From Solirubrobacter sp963792915 (GTDB lineage: Bacteria > Actinomycetota > Thermoleophilia > Solirubrobacterales > Solirubrobacteraceae), in contig CAWBYD010000003.1 in the NCBI GenBank assembly GCA_963792915.1, positions 1,240,001 to 1,304,000 of the forward strand: a stretch of DNA of 64,000 nt. Direction: 5' to 3'. The notes beneath the pieces were generated by a model. That model was not told the origin of the DNA. It worked only from the letters and a program-made list of their open reading frames with translations, and searched no databases. Within the stretch, counting starts at the first letter, position 1; every line of letters begins with the position of its first letter. The translations under genes were made by a program, and so were the position numbers. Positions 1 to 7,401 of this stretch are shown piece after piece.

Positions 1-59
1 CCGCGATCGCCGTCGCCCGCTCGTCGTGGAGCGCGAGGCCCGTCGGGCACAATGGCAGG

Positions 60-701
60 GTGCCGTCGGCCCGAGGTTCCCTGCGGTCGGATGCCCGTCG
101 CAACCGCGCGGCGCTCGTGCGCGCGGGTGAGGAGGCGCTGGTCGACCTCGGCCCCGGCGTGACCGTGAACGAGATCGCCCGCCGCGCCGGCGTCTCGAAG
201 GGCACGTTCTTCCGCCACTTCGACTCCAAGGACGATCTGGTGTCGGCGCTCGTCGTCGAGCACCACACGCGCCTGCTGACGGTCGTCCGCGAGGAGTACC
301 GCCGCCCCGGCAGCGCGCGCGAGCGGCTCGAGGGCTACATGGTGCGCGCCGCGGATACGATCGCCGCGCACCGCGGCTACATCGAGGTGGCGAACCAACT
401 GGGCGCGTTCGGGGACGAGGCCCGCGCGATCATGCGCAAGGTCGACTCGGCGGTGGGACAGCTGCTGACGCGGGTCCAGGGCGAGCACGCCGTGCGCCCG
501 GACATCGCCGCCGCGGACGTGCACGCGATCATCCTGATCGCGACGATCGCCGCGGCGCCCGGGTACGCGGTCCGCCCCGACCTGTGGCGGCGCTACCTCG
601 ACGTCCTGCTCGAGGGCCTCGCTCCATCGGCGCCGACCGAGCTGCGGGTCAGCCTCCCCGATGCTCGCGCCGGCGGGTCAGCTCACCCTGGATTGCGCTG
701 A
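60..701 (+). CDS. TetR/AcrR family transcriptional regulator
   Basis: A 213-residue protein with a TetR-type N-terminal helix-turn-helix at about residues 12-60; the diagnostic run VSKGTFFRHFDSKDDLVSAL is the recognition helix and following helix 4. The C-terminal 150 residues are the variable ligand-binding/dimerisation part, so the effector cannot be read. The start is a GTG at 60; the ATG at 52 is out of frame. The 3' end overlaps the next, convergent TetR gene by 53 bases. Upstream sequence is outside the window, so its target is unknown. The family call is secure, the function is not. Confidence 0.85.
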   Translation: MPSARGSLRSDARRNRAALVRAGEEALVDLGPGVTVNEIARRAGVSKGTFFRHFDSKDDLVSALVVEHHTRLLTVVREEYRRPGSARERLEGYMVRAADTIAAHRGYIEVANQLGAFGDEARAIMRKVDSAVGQLLTRVQGEHAVRPDIAAADVHAIILIATIAAAPGYAVRPDLWRRYLDVLLEGLAPSAPTELRVSLPDARAGGSAHPGLR

Positions 702-1344
702 AGTCCTCGAACTGCAGCGCAGGCGTCGTGAGCGGGCGCCGCGGCGCGGGACCCATGCCGTCGATCGCGATCGTCAGGTAGCGGCGCCAGAGTCCCGCGG
801 CGGTGCCGTGCACCGCCGACGTGCTCCCCGTGACGGCCTGCACGAGCGTCTGGATGTCGTTGGCGACGAGGTCGCCGCGAATCGTGCCCGCGTCCTGGGC
901 GCGCTTGAGCAACCGGCCGATCGCGTGGTCGAGATCCCGGGCCGACTCGCGGATCTCGTCGCTCTCGGCGCCCGTCATATGCACGGCCTGAAAGAACGCG
1001 CGGTCGGGAGCGATCTGCACGGCGGCGCGCTCCATGTAGGCGACCAGCGCGTCGCGCGGGCTCAGCGCCGACGCCGCGAGGCTCTCGGCCGCGGCGCGCA
1101 GGCGCACGTAGTGGTTGGCCATGATCGCCGAGATCAGATGCCCCTTGGTGGGGAAGTGCCGGAAGAACGTCGCCCGGTGCAGCCCGGCGCGCTCCGCGAT
1201 CGCCGTGATCGAGGCGCCGGCCCCCGACAGCGCCAGTTCCTGCGCCCCGGCACGTAGCAACCGGCGGCGGTTGCGGACGCCGTCGGAGCGCGACGGCGGT
1301 GGAGTGACCAGGGATGCCACGCAATATTGGTGTAGCGCACACAT
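649..1344 (-). CDS. TetR/AcrR family transcriptional regulator
   Basis: A 231-residue TetR-family repressor read on the minus strand. The HTH spans about residues 22-70 with AERAGLHRATFFRHFPTKGH as recognition region. Both TetR proteins here share the F-F-R-H-F core and a similar C-terminal W-R-R-Y-L segment, suggesting they are paralogues. The start is uncertain: ATG at 1344 or GTG at 1320; the latter would place the perfect palindrome CAATATTG (1322-1329) just before the start. It is divergent from tatA, and a 14-bp palindrome lies in the shared intergenic region, so it may regulate itself and possibly tatAC (inference). Confidence 0.85.
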   Translation of the reverse strand: MCALHQYCVASLVTPPPSRSDGVRNRRRLLRAGAQELALSGAGASITAIAERAGLHRATFFRHFPTKGHLISAIMANHYVRLRAAAESLAASALSPRDALVAYMERAAVQIAPDRAFFQAVHMTGAESDEIRESARDLDHAIGRLLKRAQDAGTIRGDLVANDIQTLVQAVTGSTSAVHGTAAGLWRRYLTIAIDGMGPAPRRPLTTPALQFEDFSAIQGELTRRREHRGG

Positions 1345-1396
1345 CTCGGGGGTTTCCCTAGGTCATTCATCCGCGCGCGGGCGTCTGACGGATCTT

Positions 1397-1410
1397 CGTC
1401 GCATGCGACG
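1397..1410. promoter_or_regulatory. 14-bp perfect palindrome, candidate TetR operator
   Basis: CGTCGCATGCGACG is a perfect 14-bp inverted repeat lying between the divergently transcribed TetR gene (start near 1344) and tatA (start 1512), about 22 bases before the tatA -35 box. TetR-family dimers usually bind such sites next to their own gene. No binding evidence exists; chance palindromes of this length are uncommon but possible in GC-rich DNA. Confidence 0.4.
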
Positions 1411-1431
1411 CAAAAGCACACACACTTAAGC

Positions 1432-1460
1432 TTGCCCGCGACATATCTATGGTGTAGGTT
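1432..1460 (+). promoter_or_regulatory. putative tatA promoter
   Basis: TTGCCC (1432-1437), a 17-base spacer, then TAGGTT (1455-1460), which fits the actinobacterial TANNNT -10 form. It lies about 50 bases before the tatA start, leaving room for the GGAGGAG ribosome site at 1501-1507. Confidence 0.5.
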
Positions 1461-1511
1461 CGCTCCTATCGGAACCGCGCCTCGGCCGGTCATCGACTGA
1501 GGAGGAGAGCA

Positions 1512-1778
1512 ATGCCCAACATCGGACCCATGGAGCTGATCATCGTCCTGGTGATCGTGCTGCTGATCTTCGGTCCCAAGCGCCTGCCCGGCCTCGGCAA
1601 GCAGCTCGGCACCGGCATGCGCGAGTTCAAGGACTCGATCGCCGGGAAGGATCGCGACGACGACGAGGACGAGCGTCCGCGCCGCAAGCGCGCCCAGGTC
1701 GCCGCGCTCGCCGCGCCCGACGAGGAGCCCGATCCGCTCGCGAGCGAGCCGGTGCGGGAGCGCTCCGCGGCCTGCTAG
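1512..1778 (+). CDS. tatA: Sec-independent protein translocase subunit TatA
   Basis: An 88-residue TatA/TatB-family protein. One N-terminal transmembrane helix (about residues 5-21, rich in I, L and V) is followed by the conserved F-G-P-K-R-L-P hinge and an amphipathic helix around G-K-Q-L-G-T-G-M-R-E-F-K; the C-terminal half is highly charged (runs of D/E then K/R) as usual. It forms the pore-like oligomer of the twin-arginine pathway in the cytoplasmic membrane. GGAGGAG at 1501-1507 fixes the start. tatC follows 12 bases downstream, so the two are an operon; no separate tatB is present here, as in many actinobacteria where tatB lies elsewhere. Confidence 0.95.
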   Translation: MPNIGPMELIIVLVIVLLIFGPKRLPGLGKQLGTGMREFKDSIAGKDRDDDEDERPRRKRAQVAALAAPDEEPDPLASEPVRERSAAC

Positions 1779-1790
1779 CCGACGTTCCGC

Positions 1791-2798
1791 ATGCCGGCGC
1801 TTCGTCCCGTCTCACACGAGGACCGTCTGAGCCTCGTCGAGCACCTGACCGAGCTCCGGGTCCGGATCATCATCTGTCTCGTGGCCTTCCTGGCCGCGCT
1901 CGCCGTCTGCTTCTGGCAGAACGACCGGCTGCTGAACATCCTCAACAAGCCGCTCGCGCATACCGAGCAGAACGGGTCCAAGGACCCGCTGGTCCTGGGC
2001 GCGCGGTTTGACCAGGGCCTGAAGGTCTATCTGCTCTCGACCGCCGCGACCGATCGCGCGGCTGCGGCTGCCGCGGAGGACGCGTCGGTGCGGGCGGCGT
2101 ATCTACAGGCCGCGACGGATGCCGAGGCGGCCGCGCGGCTGGCGCCGCCGGTGCGGGGCCGGCGGCCGGTCACGTTGGGGGTCAGCGAGCCCTTCATGGA
2201 GACGTTGAAGGTCAGCGCCTACGCGGCGTTGTTGATCTCGTTGCCGTTGATCTTGTTCCAGCTGTACGCGTTCGTGCTGCCGGCGTTCTCGCCGCGCGAG
2301 CGGCAGGTCGCGCTGCCGGCCATGTTGGGGGTTCCGGTCCTGTTCATCTTGGGGGTGGTGTTCGGCTACTACACGGTGGTTCCGAGCGCGATCCGGTTCC
2401 TGCAGAACTTCAATACCGATGCGTTCGACGTGCTGGTGCAGGCGCAGCCGTATTACAAGTTCGTGATCCTGCTGCTGGCCGCGATGGGCCTGCTGTTCCA
2501 GATCCCCGTCGGGCTGCTGGCGCTGACGCGGGTCGGGATCCTCACGACGCACCAGCTGGCGCACAACCGTCGCTACGCGATCCTCGTGATCGCCGTGCTG
2601 GCCATGGTGCTGCCGGGCCAGGACCCGGTGACGATGACGCTGCTGATGGTCCCGATGTACGTCCTCTTCGAGGGCTCGATCCTGCTCTCGTGGATCTTCG
2701 ATCGCCGCGGCCGCCACGCGCCCGTCGAGGAGGACGAACTGGAGATCCTCGCCGACGCCGACGACGACGCGGCACGCGAACCGGAGCTGGTCTCGTAA
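1791..2798 (+). CDS. tatC: Sec-independent protein translocase subunit TatC
   Basis: A 335-residue polytopic membrane protein, the twin-arginine signal receptor of the Tat system. The N-terminal S-L-V-E-H-L-T-E-L-R motif and the first transmembrane helix (about 24-42) are typical, as is the block beginning E-P-F-M-E-T-L-K and the F-x-L-P-A-F-S-P-x-E-R signature. Between helix 1 and helix 2 there is an extra alanine-rich stretch of roughly 70 residues (about 60-130), so the protein is longer than the usual 240-290. The C-terminal tail is acidic. It sits directly behind tatA. Confidence 0.95.
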   Translation: MPALRPVSHEDRLSLVEHLTELRVRIIICLVAFLAALAVCFWQNDRLLNILNKPLAHTEQNGSKDPLVLGARFDQGLKVYLLSTAATDRAAAAAAEDASVRAAYLQAATDAEAAARLAPPVRGRRPVTLGVSEPFMETLKVSAYAALLISLPLILFQLYAFVLPAFSPRERQVALPAMLGVPVLFILGVVFGYYTVVPSAIRFLQNFNTDAFDVLVQAQPYYKFVILLLAAMGLLFQIPVGLLALTRVGILTTHQLAHNRRYAILVIAVLAMVLPGQDPVTMTLLMVPMYVLFEGSILLSWIFDRRGRHAPVEEDELEILADADDDAAREPELVS

Positions 2799-2929
2799 CG
2801 GTCGGGTTCACGTCTCACACCGATCGGCGGAGAGCCGGGCTGTGTGAGGACCGGTGAAGACCGCTTCAGTGTCGCTCCTGCGAGGCCGATGACATGAGCG
2901 ACGAACACAACAAGACCAGGAGCACCGCT

Positions 2930-3160
2930 ATGCCCTCCAACGCGGTCATCGAAATCGGCAGTCACGTCACGGTCACCGACCTCGCGCGCGATCGCGAGCT
3001 GTCCTTCCGGATCGTCGACGGCACGGGCGACCCCCAGCACGGCATCGTGTCCGGCGACTCGCCGGTGGGACGCGCGCTCGCCGGCCACCGGGCAGGCGAC
3101 ATCGTCGCCGTGTCCGCACCCAAGGGCCAGCGGGAGCTGCGCGTCGTCGCGTTCGCCTAG
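2930..3160 (+). CDS. GreA/GreB C-terminal domain-like protein
   Basis: A 76-residue protein made of little more than the C-terminal FKBP-like fold of Gre transcription-elongation factors: I-E-I-G-S-H-V-T-V-T-D near the start, S-G-D-S-P-V-G-R-A-L in the middle and V-x-A-P-x-G near the end. The N-terminal coiled coil that cleaves backtracked RNA in GreA is absent, so it may compete for the RNA polymerase secondary-channel region rather than stimulate cleavage (inference from the fold). The ATG at 2930 with AGGAG at 2918-2922 is preferred; a longer reading from 2894 would add 12 polar residues without a ribosome site. Confidence 0.75.
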   Translation: MPSNAVIEIGSHVTVTDLARDRELSFRIVDGTGDPQHGIVSGDSPVGRALAGHRAGDIVAVSAPKGQRELRVVAFA

Positions 3161-3368
3161 GTCGGTCGGGTAACTGACCGTTGTCCTCGCGCGCGGTGCG
3201 ACAGTTGTCCAGTTAGGGGTTCCCAGCCCGGCGACGCCGGGCAGAGTGATCGCGGCGCCCGCCGGTGGCCCGCATCGTCCAACCCCTCGAGACGACGGCG
3301 TTCGATCGTCGCGCGGCCTGACCCACCGCGCCTGAGCGCCAGCCGCTCGGCGGGCGCCCCCCGCGAGA

Positions 3369-3397
3369 ACAAAGAATCAGGGTCGGTTCCCGATTGC
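3369..3397 (+). promoter_or_regulatory. copy e of the 29-base secretome promoter-like element
   Basis: Hexamer ACAAAG, three bases, CAGGGTC, seven bases, GATTGC. It aligns without gaps to four other elements in the window (49442-49470, 53488-53516, 55847-55875, 56531-56559). The last base lies 32 bases before the ATG of the downstream secreted-protein gene. The remainder of the 3161-3368 gap shows only an imperfect hairpin at 3160-3179. Confidence 0.6.
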
Positions 3398-3429
3398 TCG
3401 CGCGCCGCGCACCATGGTTGCATGCGCAC

Positions 3430-4791
3430 ATGAGCCGCCTCCTCTGCGCCCTCGCCGCCATGTTCGCCGCGCTGGCCGTGACGGCAGGCGCCGCCGCGGC
3501 CGCCGACACGTTCGGCAACCCGATCGGGGACATCGCCTGCCCCTCGCCGCAGCTGTGCGTGGCGGTCGACAGCGTCGGCAACGTCGTGACCTCGACGAAC
3601 CCCGCCGGGGGCGCCGGCGCGTGGAAGGCGGCGACGATCGACGCGCCGCACGGCCTCGTCAGCGTCAGCTGCGCGGCGCCGCAGTTCTGCCTGGCCGCCG
3701 ATGACGCCGGGGACCTGCTGGCCTCGCAGGACCCGGCCGGCGGAGCTCGCACCTGGACGCGGACGCACACCGGGTTGAACGGCACCGCCGGCCCCGACGT
3801 CGCCTGCCCTTCGGCGCAGTTCTGCCTGGCGATCGACGCCGTCGGGGACGCGTTCTCGTCCACCGAACCGGCGCGCGCCGGCGCGCACTGGCGGCGCGTG
3901 CGGATCACGACCGGCGGGCTGAGCGCGCTCGCCTGCCCGTCGGCACAGCTGTGCGTCGCGGTCGGGCTCGACGGCTCGGCGCTGACGTCGACCGATCCAC
4001 AGGCGAGCGCGCCCGTCTGGACGGCGGCGACGATCGATTCCGGCCACGCGCTCGACGATGTCGCCTGCCCGGCGCCGACGCTCTGCATCGCGGGCGAGGA
4101 CGACGGGGCGATCGTCGTCTCGACCAACCCGAGCGGCGGCGCCGCGGCCTGGACCAGGACGCAGCTGGGCCCGCCGACCGTGCCCGGTCACGGTGACGTC
4201 GCCGGGCACTTCTTCCCGTTCAACGAGGTCGCCTGCGCCTCGCCGGCGCTGTGCGTCGCGCTCGGCTCGAGCTCGCCGTGGGTCTCGACGGACCCGGCGG
4301 GCGGCGCGGCGGCTTGGACCAGGACGGCGGGGATCGACACCTTCGACGGGGTGGCCTGCGCGTCGCCGCAGCTGTGCGTCGCGACCGATTGGGGCCGGCG
4401 CTGGGTGTCGACCGATCCCACCGGCCCGGCCGGAGCGTGGAGCGTCGCGCTGGTGGACGTCCTGCGGCCCGACGCGTTCGCGTTCATCGACCCGAAGACC
4501 TTCGTCGGTCAAGGCGTCGCGCTCGCCGTGCGGCTGCCGTACAGCGGCGTGCTGACCGCGCGCGACGCCGGCCGCCACCGGCCGCTGATCCGGCGCCTGC
4601 GAATCGCCGCCACGGGCACGGGGGACGTCACGCTCAAGCTGAGGCCGACCGCGCGCGGGCGGCGGATTCTGGACCGCCGGCACCGGCTCGTCGTGCGCGT
4701 GCGCGTGACCTACGCCCCGGCCGGCGCGCGCGCGACGAGCCAGACGACGACGGTCACGCTGAGGTCGTCGCGCGCGGGTCAGTCGAATTGA
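3430..4791 (+). CDS. secreted cysteine-rich tandem-repeat (propeller-like) protein
   Basis: A 453-residue exported protein. A signal peptide of about 25 residues ends in an alanine-rich A-A-A-A-A-D junction. The mature part has about nine repeats of 35-45 residues, each with a C-P-S/A-x-x-L/F-C core (for example V-A-C-P-S-A-Q-F-C-L-A) and a following S-T-D/N-P-x-G-G-A-x-x-W block, which suggests blades of a beta-propeller closed by one disulphide per repeat. A basic Ig-like tail of about 90 residues ends the protein. The ATG at 3430 is chosen because it begins the signal peptide; an upstream TTG at 3394 would bury it. Function unknown; it belongs to the set behind the 29-base element. Confidence 0.8.
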   Translation: MSRLLCALAAMFAALAVTAGAAAAADTFGNPIGDIACPSPQLCVAVDSVGNVVTSTNPAGGAGAWKAATIDAPHGLVSVSCAAPQFCLAADDAGDLLASQDPAGGARTWTRTHTGLNGTAGPDVACPSAQFCLAIDAVGDAFSSTEPARAGAHWRRVRITTGGLSALACPSAQLCVAVGLDGSALTSTDPQASAPVWTAATIDSGHALDDVACPAPTLCIAGEDDGAIVVSTNPSGGAAAWTRTQLGPPTVPGHGDVAGHFFPFNEVACASPALCVALGSSSPWVSTDPAGGAAAWTRTAGIDTFDGVACASPQLCVATDWGRRWVSTDPTGPAGAWSVALVDVLRPDAFAFIDPKTFVGQGVALAVRLPYSGVLTARDAGRHRPLIRRLRIAATGTGDVTLKLRPTARGRRILDRRHRLVVRVRVTYAPAGARATSQTTTVTLRSSRAGQSN

Positions 4792-4844
4792 ACCGCCGGT
4801 CGGAGCTGGACGCCGAGCAGTATTGAGGGCGCGTCGCCGGCGGT
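4792..4844. terminator. weak convergent-gene stem
   Basis: ACCGCCGG (4792-4799) can pair with CCGGCGGT (4837-4844) across the short gap between two convergent genes. The loop is long and there is no T-run, so this is only a possible terminator. Confidence 0.25.
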
Positions 4845-5263
4845 CAGCGCGCGCGCATCCGGTTGTTGCGGGCGTTGTGCTCGACCTCGGCGAGCCCGAG
4901 CGCCTCGAGGACCGGCGGCACGTAGTTGCCGAAGCGCCCGCGCAGGCCCTTCTTGAGGCCGTACCAGCCGCCGACCGGGTTCTCGCTCGAGCGCGCCCAC
5001 GCCTCGACGCTGCCCTCGGGCGCGGGCTTCTGCTCGTCGGCGTTGCCGAGCGCCATCCAGTCGCCCTCCTGCACCAGCCGGGCATGCAGGTCCTCGATGC
5101 AGCGCAGGTGGTAGCGCAGCTCGGTCGAGGAGACTCCGACGACGAGCGCGGGCGGCTCGGCCGCCTCGTCGCGGTACGCCTGATACGTGGAACGGCCGGG
5201 CGGAGTGGTCAGCGTCCAAGGGTCGTCGGGAGTTCCCGAGCCGGTCCAAGACGGTGCTGACAT
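4844..5263 (-). CDS. conserved hypothetical protein, 139 residues
   Basis: A soluble protein with no signal peptide or membrane helix. It starts with S-W-T-G-S-G-T-P-D-D-P-W-x-L-x-T-P-P-G, an aromatic and glycine-rich motif that looks functional, and ends with W-Y-G-L-K-K-G-L-R-G-R-F-G-N-Y-V-P-P-V-L, followed by an arginine-rich tail. GAGAGGACC ahead of the ATG at 5263 supports the start. I do not recognise the family with certainty. It stands alone, convergent with the secreted repeat gene. Confidence 0.75.
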   Translation of the reverse strand: MSAPSWTGSGTPDDPWTLTTPPGRSTYQAYRDEAAEPPALVVGVSSTELRYHLRCIEDLHARLVQEGDWMALGNADEQKPAPEGSVEAWARSSENPVGGWYGLKKGLRGRFGNYVPPVLEALGLAEVEHNARNNRMRAR

Positions 5264-5306
5264 CGTGTGGTCCTCTCGTTCGCGCGATGGTAACTGGCAC
5301 GTTACG

Positions 5307-5316
5307 GTAGCGCTAC
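5307..5316. promoter_or_regulatory. 10-bp palindrome between two GTTACGG repeats
   Basis: GTAGCGCTAC is a perfect palindrome flanked by GTTACGG-type repeats (5301-5307 and about 5318-5324), 44 bases before the start of the hypothetical gene at 5263. TAACGT on the minus strand overlaps the left repeat and could be its -10. Candidate operator; the regulator is unknown. Confidence 0.3.
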
Positions 5317-5395
5317 GGTTACGGAGGCGGGCGGCGTGGGCGACCTCGCCTCCTGGGAGCTCACTCCGAGGGGTGCTCGCGCAGGACTGAGCCGG

Positions 5396-7363
5396 TCAGG
5401 TCATCGCCGCCGCCAGCGCGTGGTCGAAGGCGTCCATCAACCGCGCCTCGGCATCCACGTCGACCCTGGGGGTGTCGCGCTCGGCGCGCCGTCGGGCGCC
5501 GCGCGAGAGCGTCGGCGACGTCTCCACCGCCGGCCACTGCAGCGGCAGCTCGACGAAGCGGCGCAGCAGCGCGGCGGCGGCGCCGAGCGCGCCGTATTCG
5601 GCGAGCTGGGGGATGTGGAGGACGTGGATGTCGCTGCGCGCCGTGGAGAAGGAGTGGTCGGCGGCGGTGGTGCGCAGCGCCGACGTGAACAGCTGCGCGG
5701 CGATCGCACGCTCGACCGGCGGGTCGGACAGGGGGCCGAGCGCGGCCGGGACCGCGACGAGGATCTCGCGCGGGTTGAGCAGGTTCTGGATCGCCGCGAT
5801 CCCGCGCCCGAGCGCGTCGCCGGCGTCGCGGAACGCCGCCTGCGCGCGTGCATCGCCGCGCGCGGCGCGCGCCGCCGCCTCGTCGAGCGTCTGCGGGCGC
5901 CCGCTGCCGTCGGGCTCGGCGCACGCCGCGAGGATGCCGGGCACCGCCGCGTAGGCCTCGAGGCAGCCGCGATGGCCGCAGCCGCACTCGCGCCCGCCGG
6001 GGTTGATGACCAGGTGGCCGATCTCTCCCGCCAGCCCCTGCGCACCGTGGACCACCTCGCCGCGGACGATCAGCCCCGAGCCGACGCCGTCGCCGACCAT
6101 GATCACGCCGAACTCCTCTGCCTCGTCGGCCAGGTGCCCGAACAGCTGCTGGAGGATGGCGAGCGAGTCGGCGTCGTTCTCGACGACGGTGCGCAGGCCG
6201 GTGCGGGAGCTGACGAGGCTGCCGAGCGCGACGCGCCGCCACGGCTTGTTGTGGACGCGCAGGTTGGCCGAGAGCACGACCTCGCCGGTCGTGCCGTCGA
6301 TGTGGCCGCCGAGCTCGATGCCGAGGCCGAGCAGCTCCGGAGGCAGGTTCGTGCCGTCCGCGGGCGTGCGCAGCCGCGCGACGATCTCGGCGATCGCGTC
6401 CGCGACGCTCTCCGGGCGCATGTCGGACAGCGACTGCTCGTCCGTGCGCAGGCGTTTGCCGCGAAGGTCGGTCACGACGCCCATCAGCCGGCCGGGCAGC
6501 ACCTCGACGCCGATCGCGCAGTAGGCCCCCTCGCGGACCGCGAAGCTCTCCTCGGCGCCGGCCGTCCCGTAGCGCAGGACGCCACGATCCAGCAGCGCGC
6601 TGACGCCGAGCTTCACGCGGCCGGTGGGGTGGCGCGTGTCGGCCACGAGCTCGTCGATCGTCATCGGATGGTCGGCGCTGACCAGCGCCGCCATGATCGC
6701 CGACGTGACCGGGCGCCGCCGGTTCTGCGAGCCGCCGTCATGCGCGACCGGCTCGAGCACCTGGCGCGCGATGCCGCGAACCCGGCGCGCGTCGAGCCGC
6801 AGGTTGAGCCGCACGAGCAGCGCATCACGCCCGCGCGGGGTGATGTCCCAGCGGCGCTCGCCGCCCAGGGTCCGCGTGCTGACCGCTCCCGCCTCCCGCA
6901 GCCGCCGGCCCATGTCGGCCACCACGCCGCGGTCCAGGGCGAGCGCGTCGCTGAGCTGGGCGTCGGTCAGCGACTGCTCCTCGGCGAGCAGCTCGAGGAA
7001 GTGCCGCTCGGCGCGGCCGCGGCGCAGGCGCTTGAGCGCGGACAGGGGCGTGACGCGGCGCGAGGTCGAGTCGACGACGTCCAGGAGCGCCAGCGTGCGC
7101 CCTCGCGCCACCAGTTCCTCGGCGGTCGGCTCGGGGGCGGCGAGCTGCTGCGCATAGAGCCGCTGCAGTCCACGATGGCCGGCGACGAGCGCCTCCTCGT
7201 CGCTCTCGAGCCCCGCGTCGGAGATCAGCAGCGCCAGCGCGCGGAACTTGTCCGCCACGCCGGTGCGCAGCTCGAGCAGCTCGCCGAGCAGCGCTCTCAA
7301 GCGCTTGGCACGGGTCTCGATTTCGAATGACCCGCTTGGCAGCAACGTCGCATCCTGGTTCAC
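5396..7363 (-). CDS. ROK-family protein with extra N-terminal winged-helix module
   Basis: A 655-residue protein. Residues about 18-190 form a helical plus winged-helix module that is clearly homologous to the separate protein at 8833-9429 (shared S-D-E-E-A-L-V, L-Q-R-L-Y-A-x-Q-L and x-x-I/L-T-P-R-G blocks). A second winged helix (about 215-285) is followed by a complete ROK domain: an ATP-site-like G-D-G-V-G-S-G-L, then E-I-G-H-L-V-I-N-P-G-G and the zinc motif C-G-C-G-H-R-G-C-L-E (about 459-468). ROK proteins are sugar-responsive repressors or sugar kinases; the DNA-binding modules make a repressor likely. GTG start with GAAGGAG just upstream. Divergent from the nitrilase-fold gene 38 bases away. 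Confidence 0.85.
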   Translation of the reverse strand: MNQDATLLPSGSFEIETRAKRLRALLGELLELRTGVADKFRALALLISDAGLESDEEALVAGHRGLQRLYAQQLAAPEPTAEELVARGRTLALLDVVDSTSRRVTPLSALKRLRRGRAERHFLELLAEEQSLTDAQLSDALALDRGVVADMGRRLREAGAVSTRTLGGERRWDITPRGRDALLVRLNLRLDARRVRGIARQVLEPVAHDGGSQNRRRPVTSAIMAALVSADHPMTIDELVADTRHPTGRVKLGVSALLDRGVLRYGTAGAEESFAVREGAYCAIGVEVLPGRLMGVVTDLRGKRLRTDEQSLSDMRPESVADAIAEIVARLRTPADGTNLPPELLGLGIELGGHIDGTTGEVVLSANLRVHNKPWRRVALGSLVSSRTGLRTVVENDADSLAILQQLFGHLADEAEEFGVIMVGDGVGSGLIVRGEVVHGAQGLAGEIGHLVINPGGRECGCGHRGCLEAYAAVPGILAACAEPDGSGRPQTLDEAAARAARGDARAQAAFRDAGDALGRGIAAIQNLLNPREILVAVPAALGPLSDPPVERAIAAQLFTSALRTTAADHSFSTARSDIHVLHIPQLAEYGALGAAAALLRRFVELPLQWPAVETSPTLSRGARRRAERDTPRVDVDAEARLMDAFDHALAAAMT

Positions 7364-7401
7364 TGTTCACTCCTTCAGTAGTCAATGTTTTGGTGGTCGC
7401 C

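Noticed and set aside
5336..7330. 664-codon ORF opposite the ROK gene
   Set aside because: Shadow frame; the ROK zinc and kinase motifs prove the minus-strand gene.
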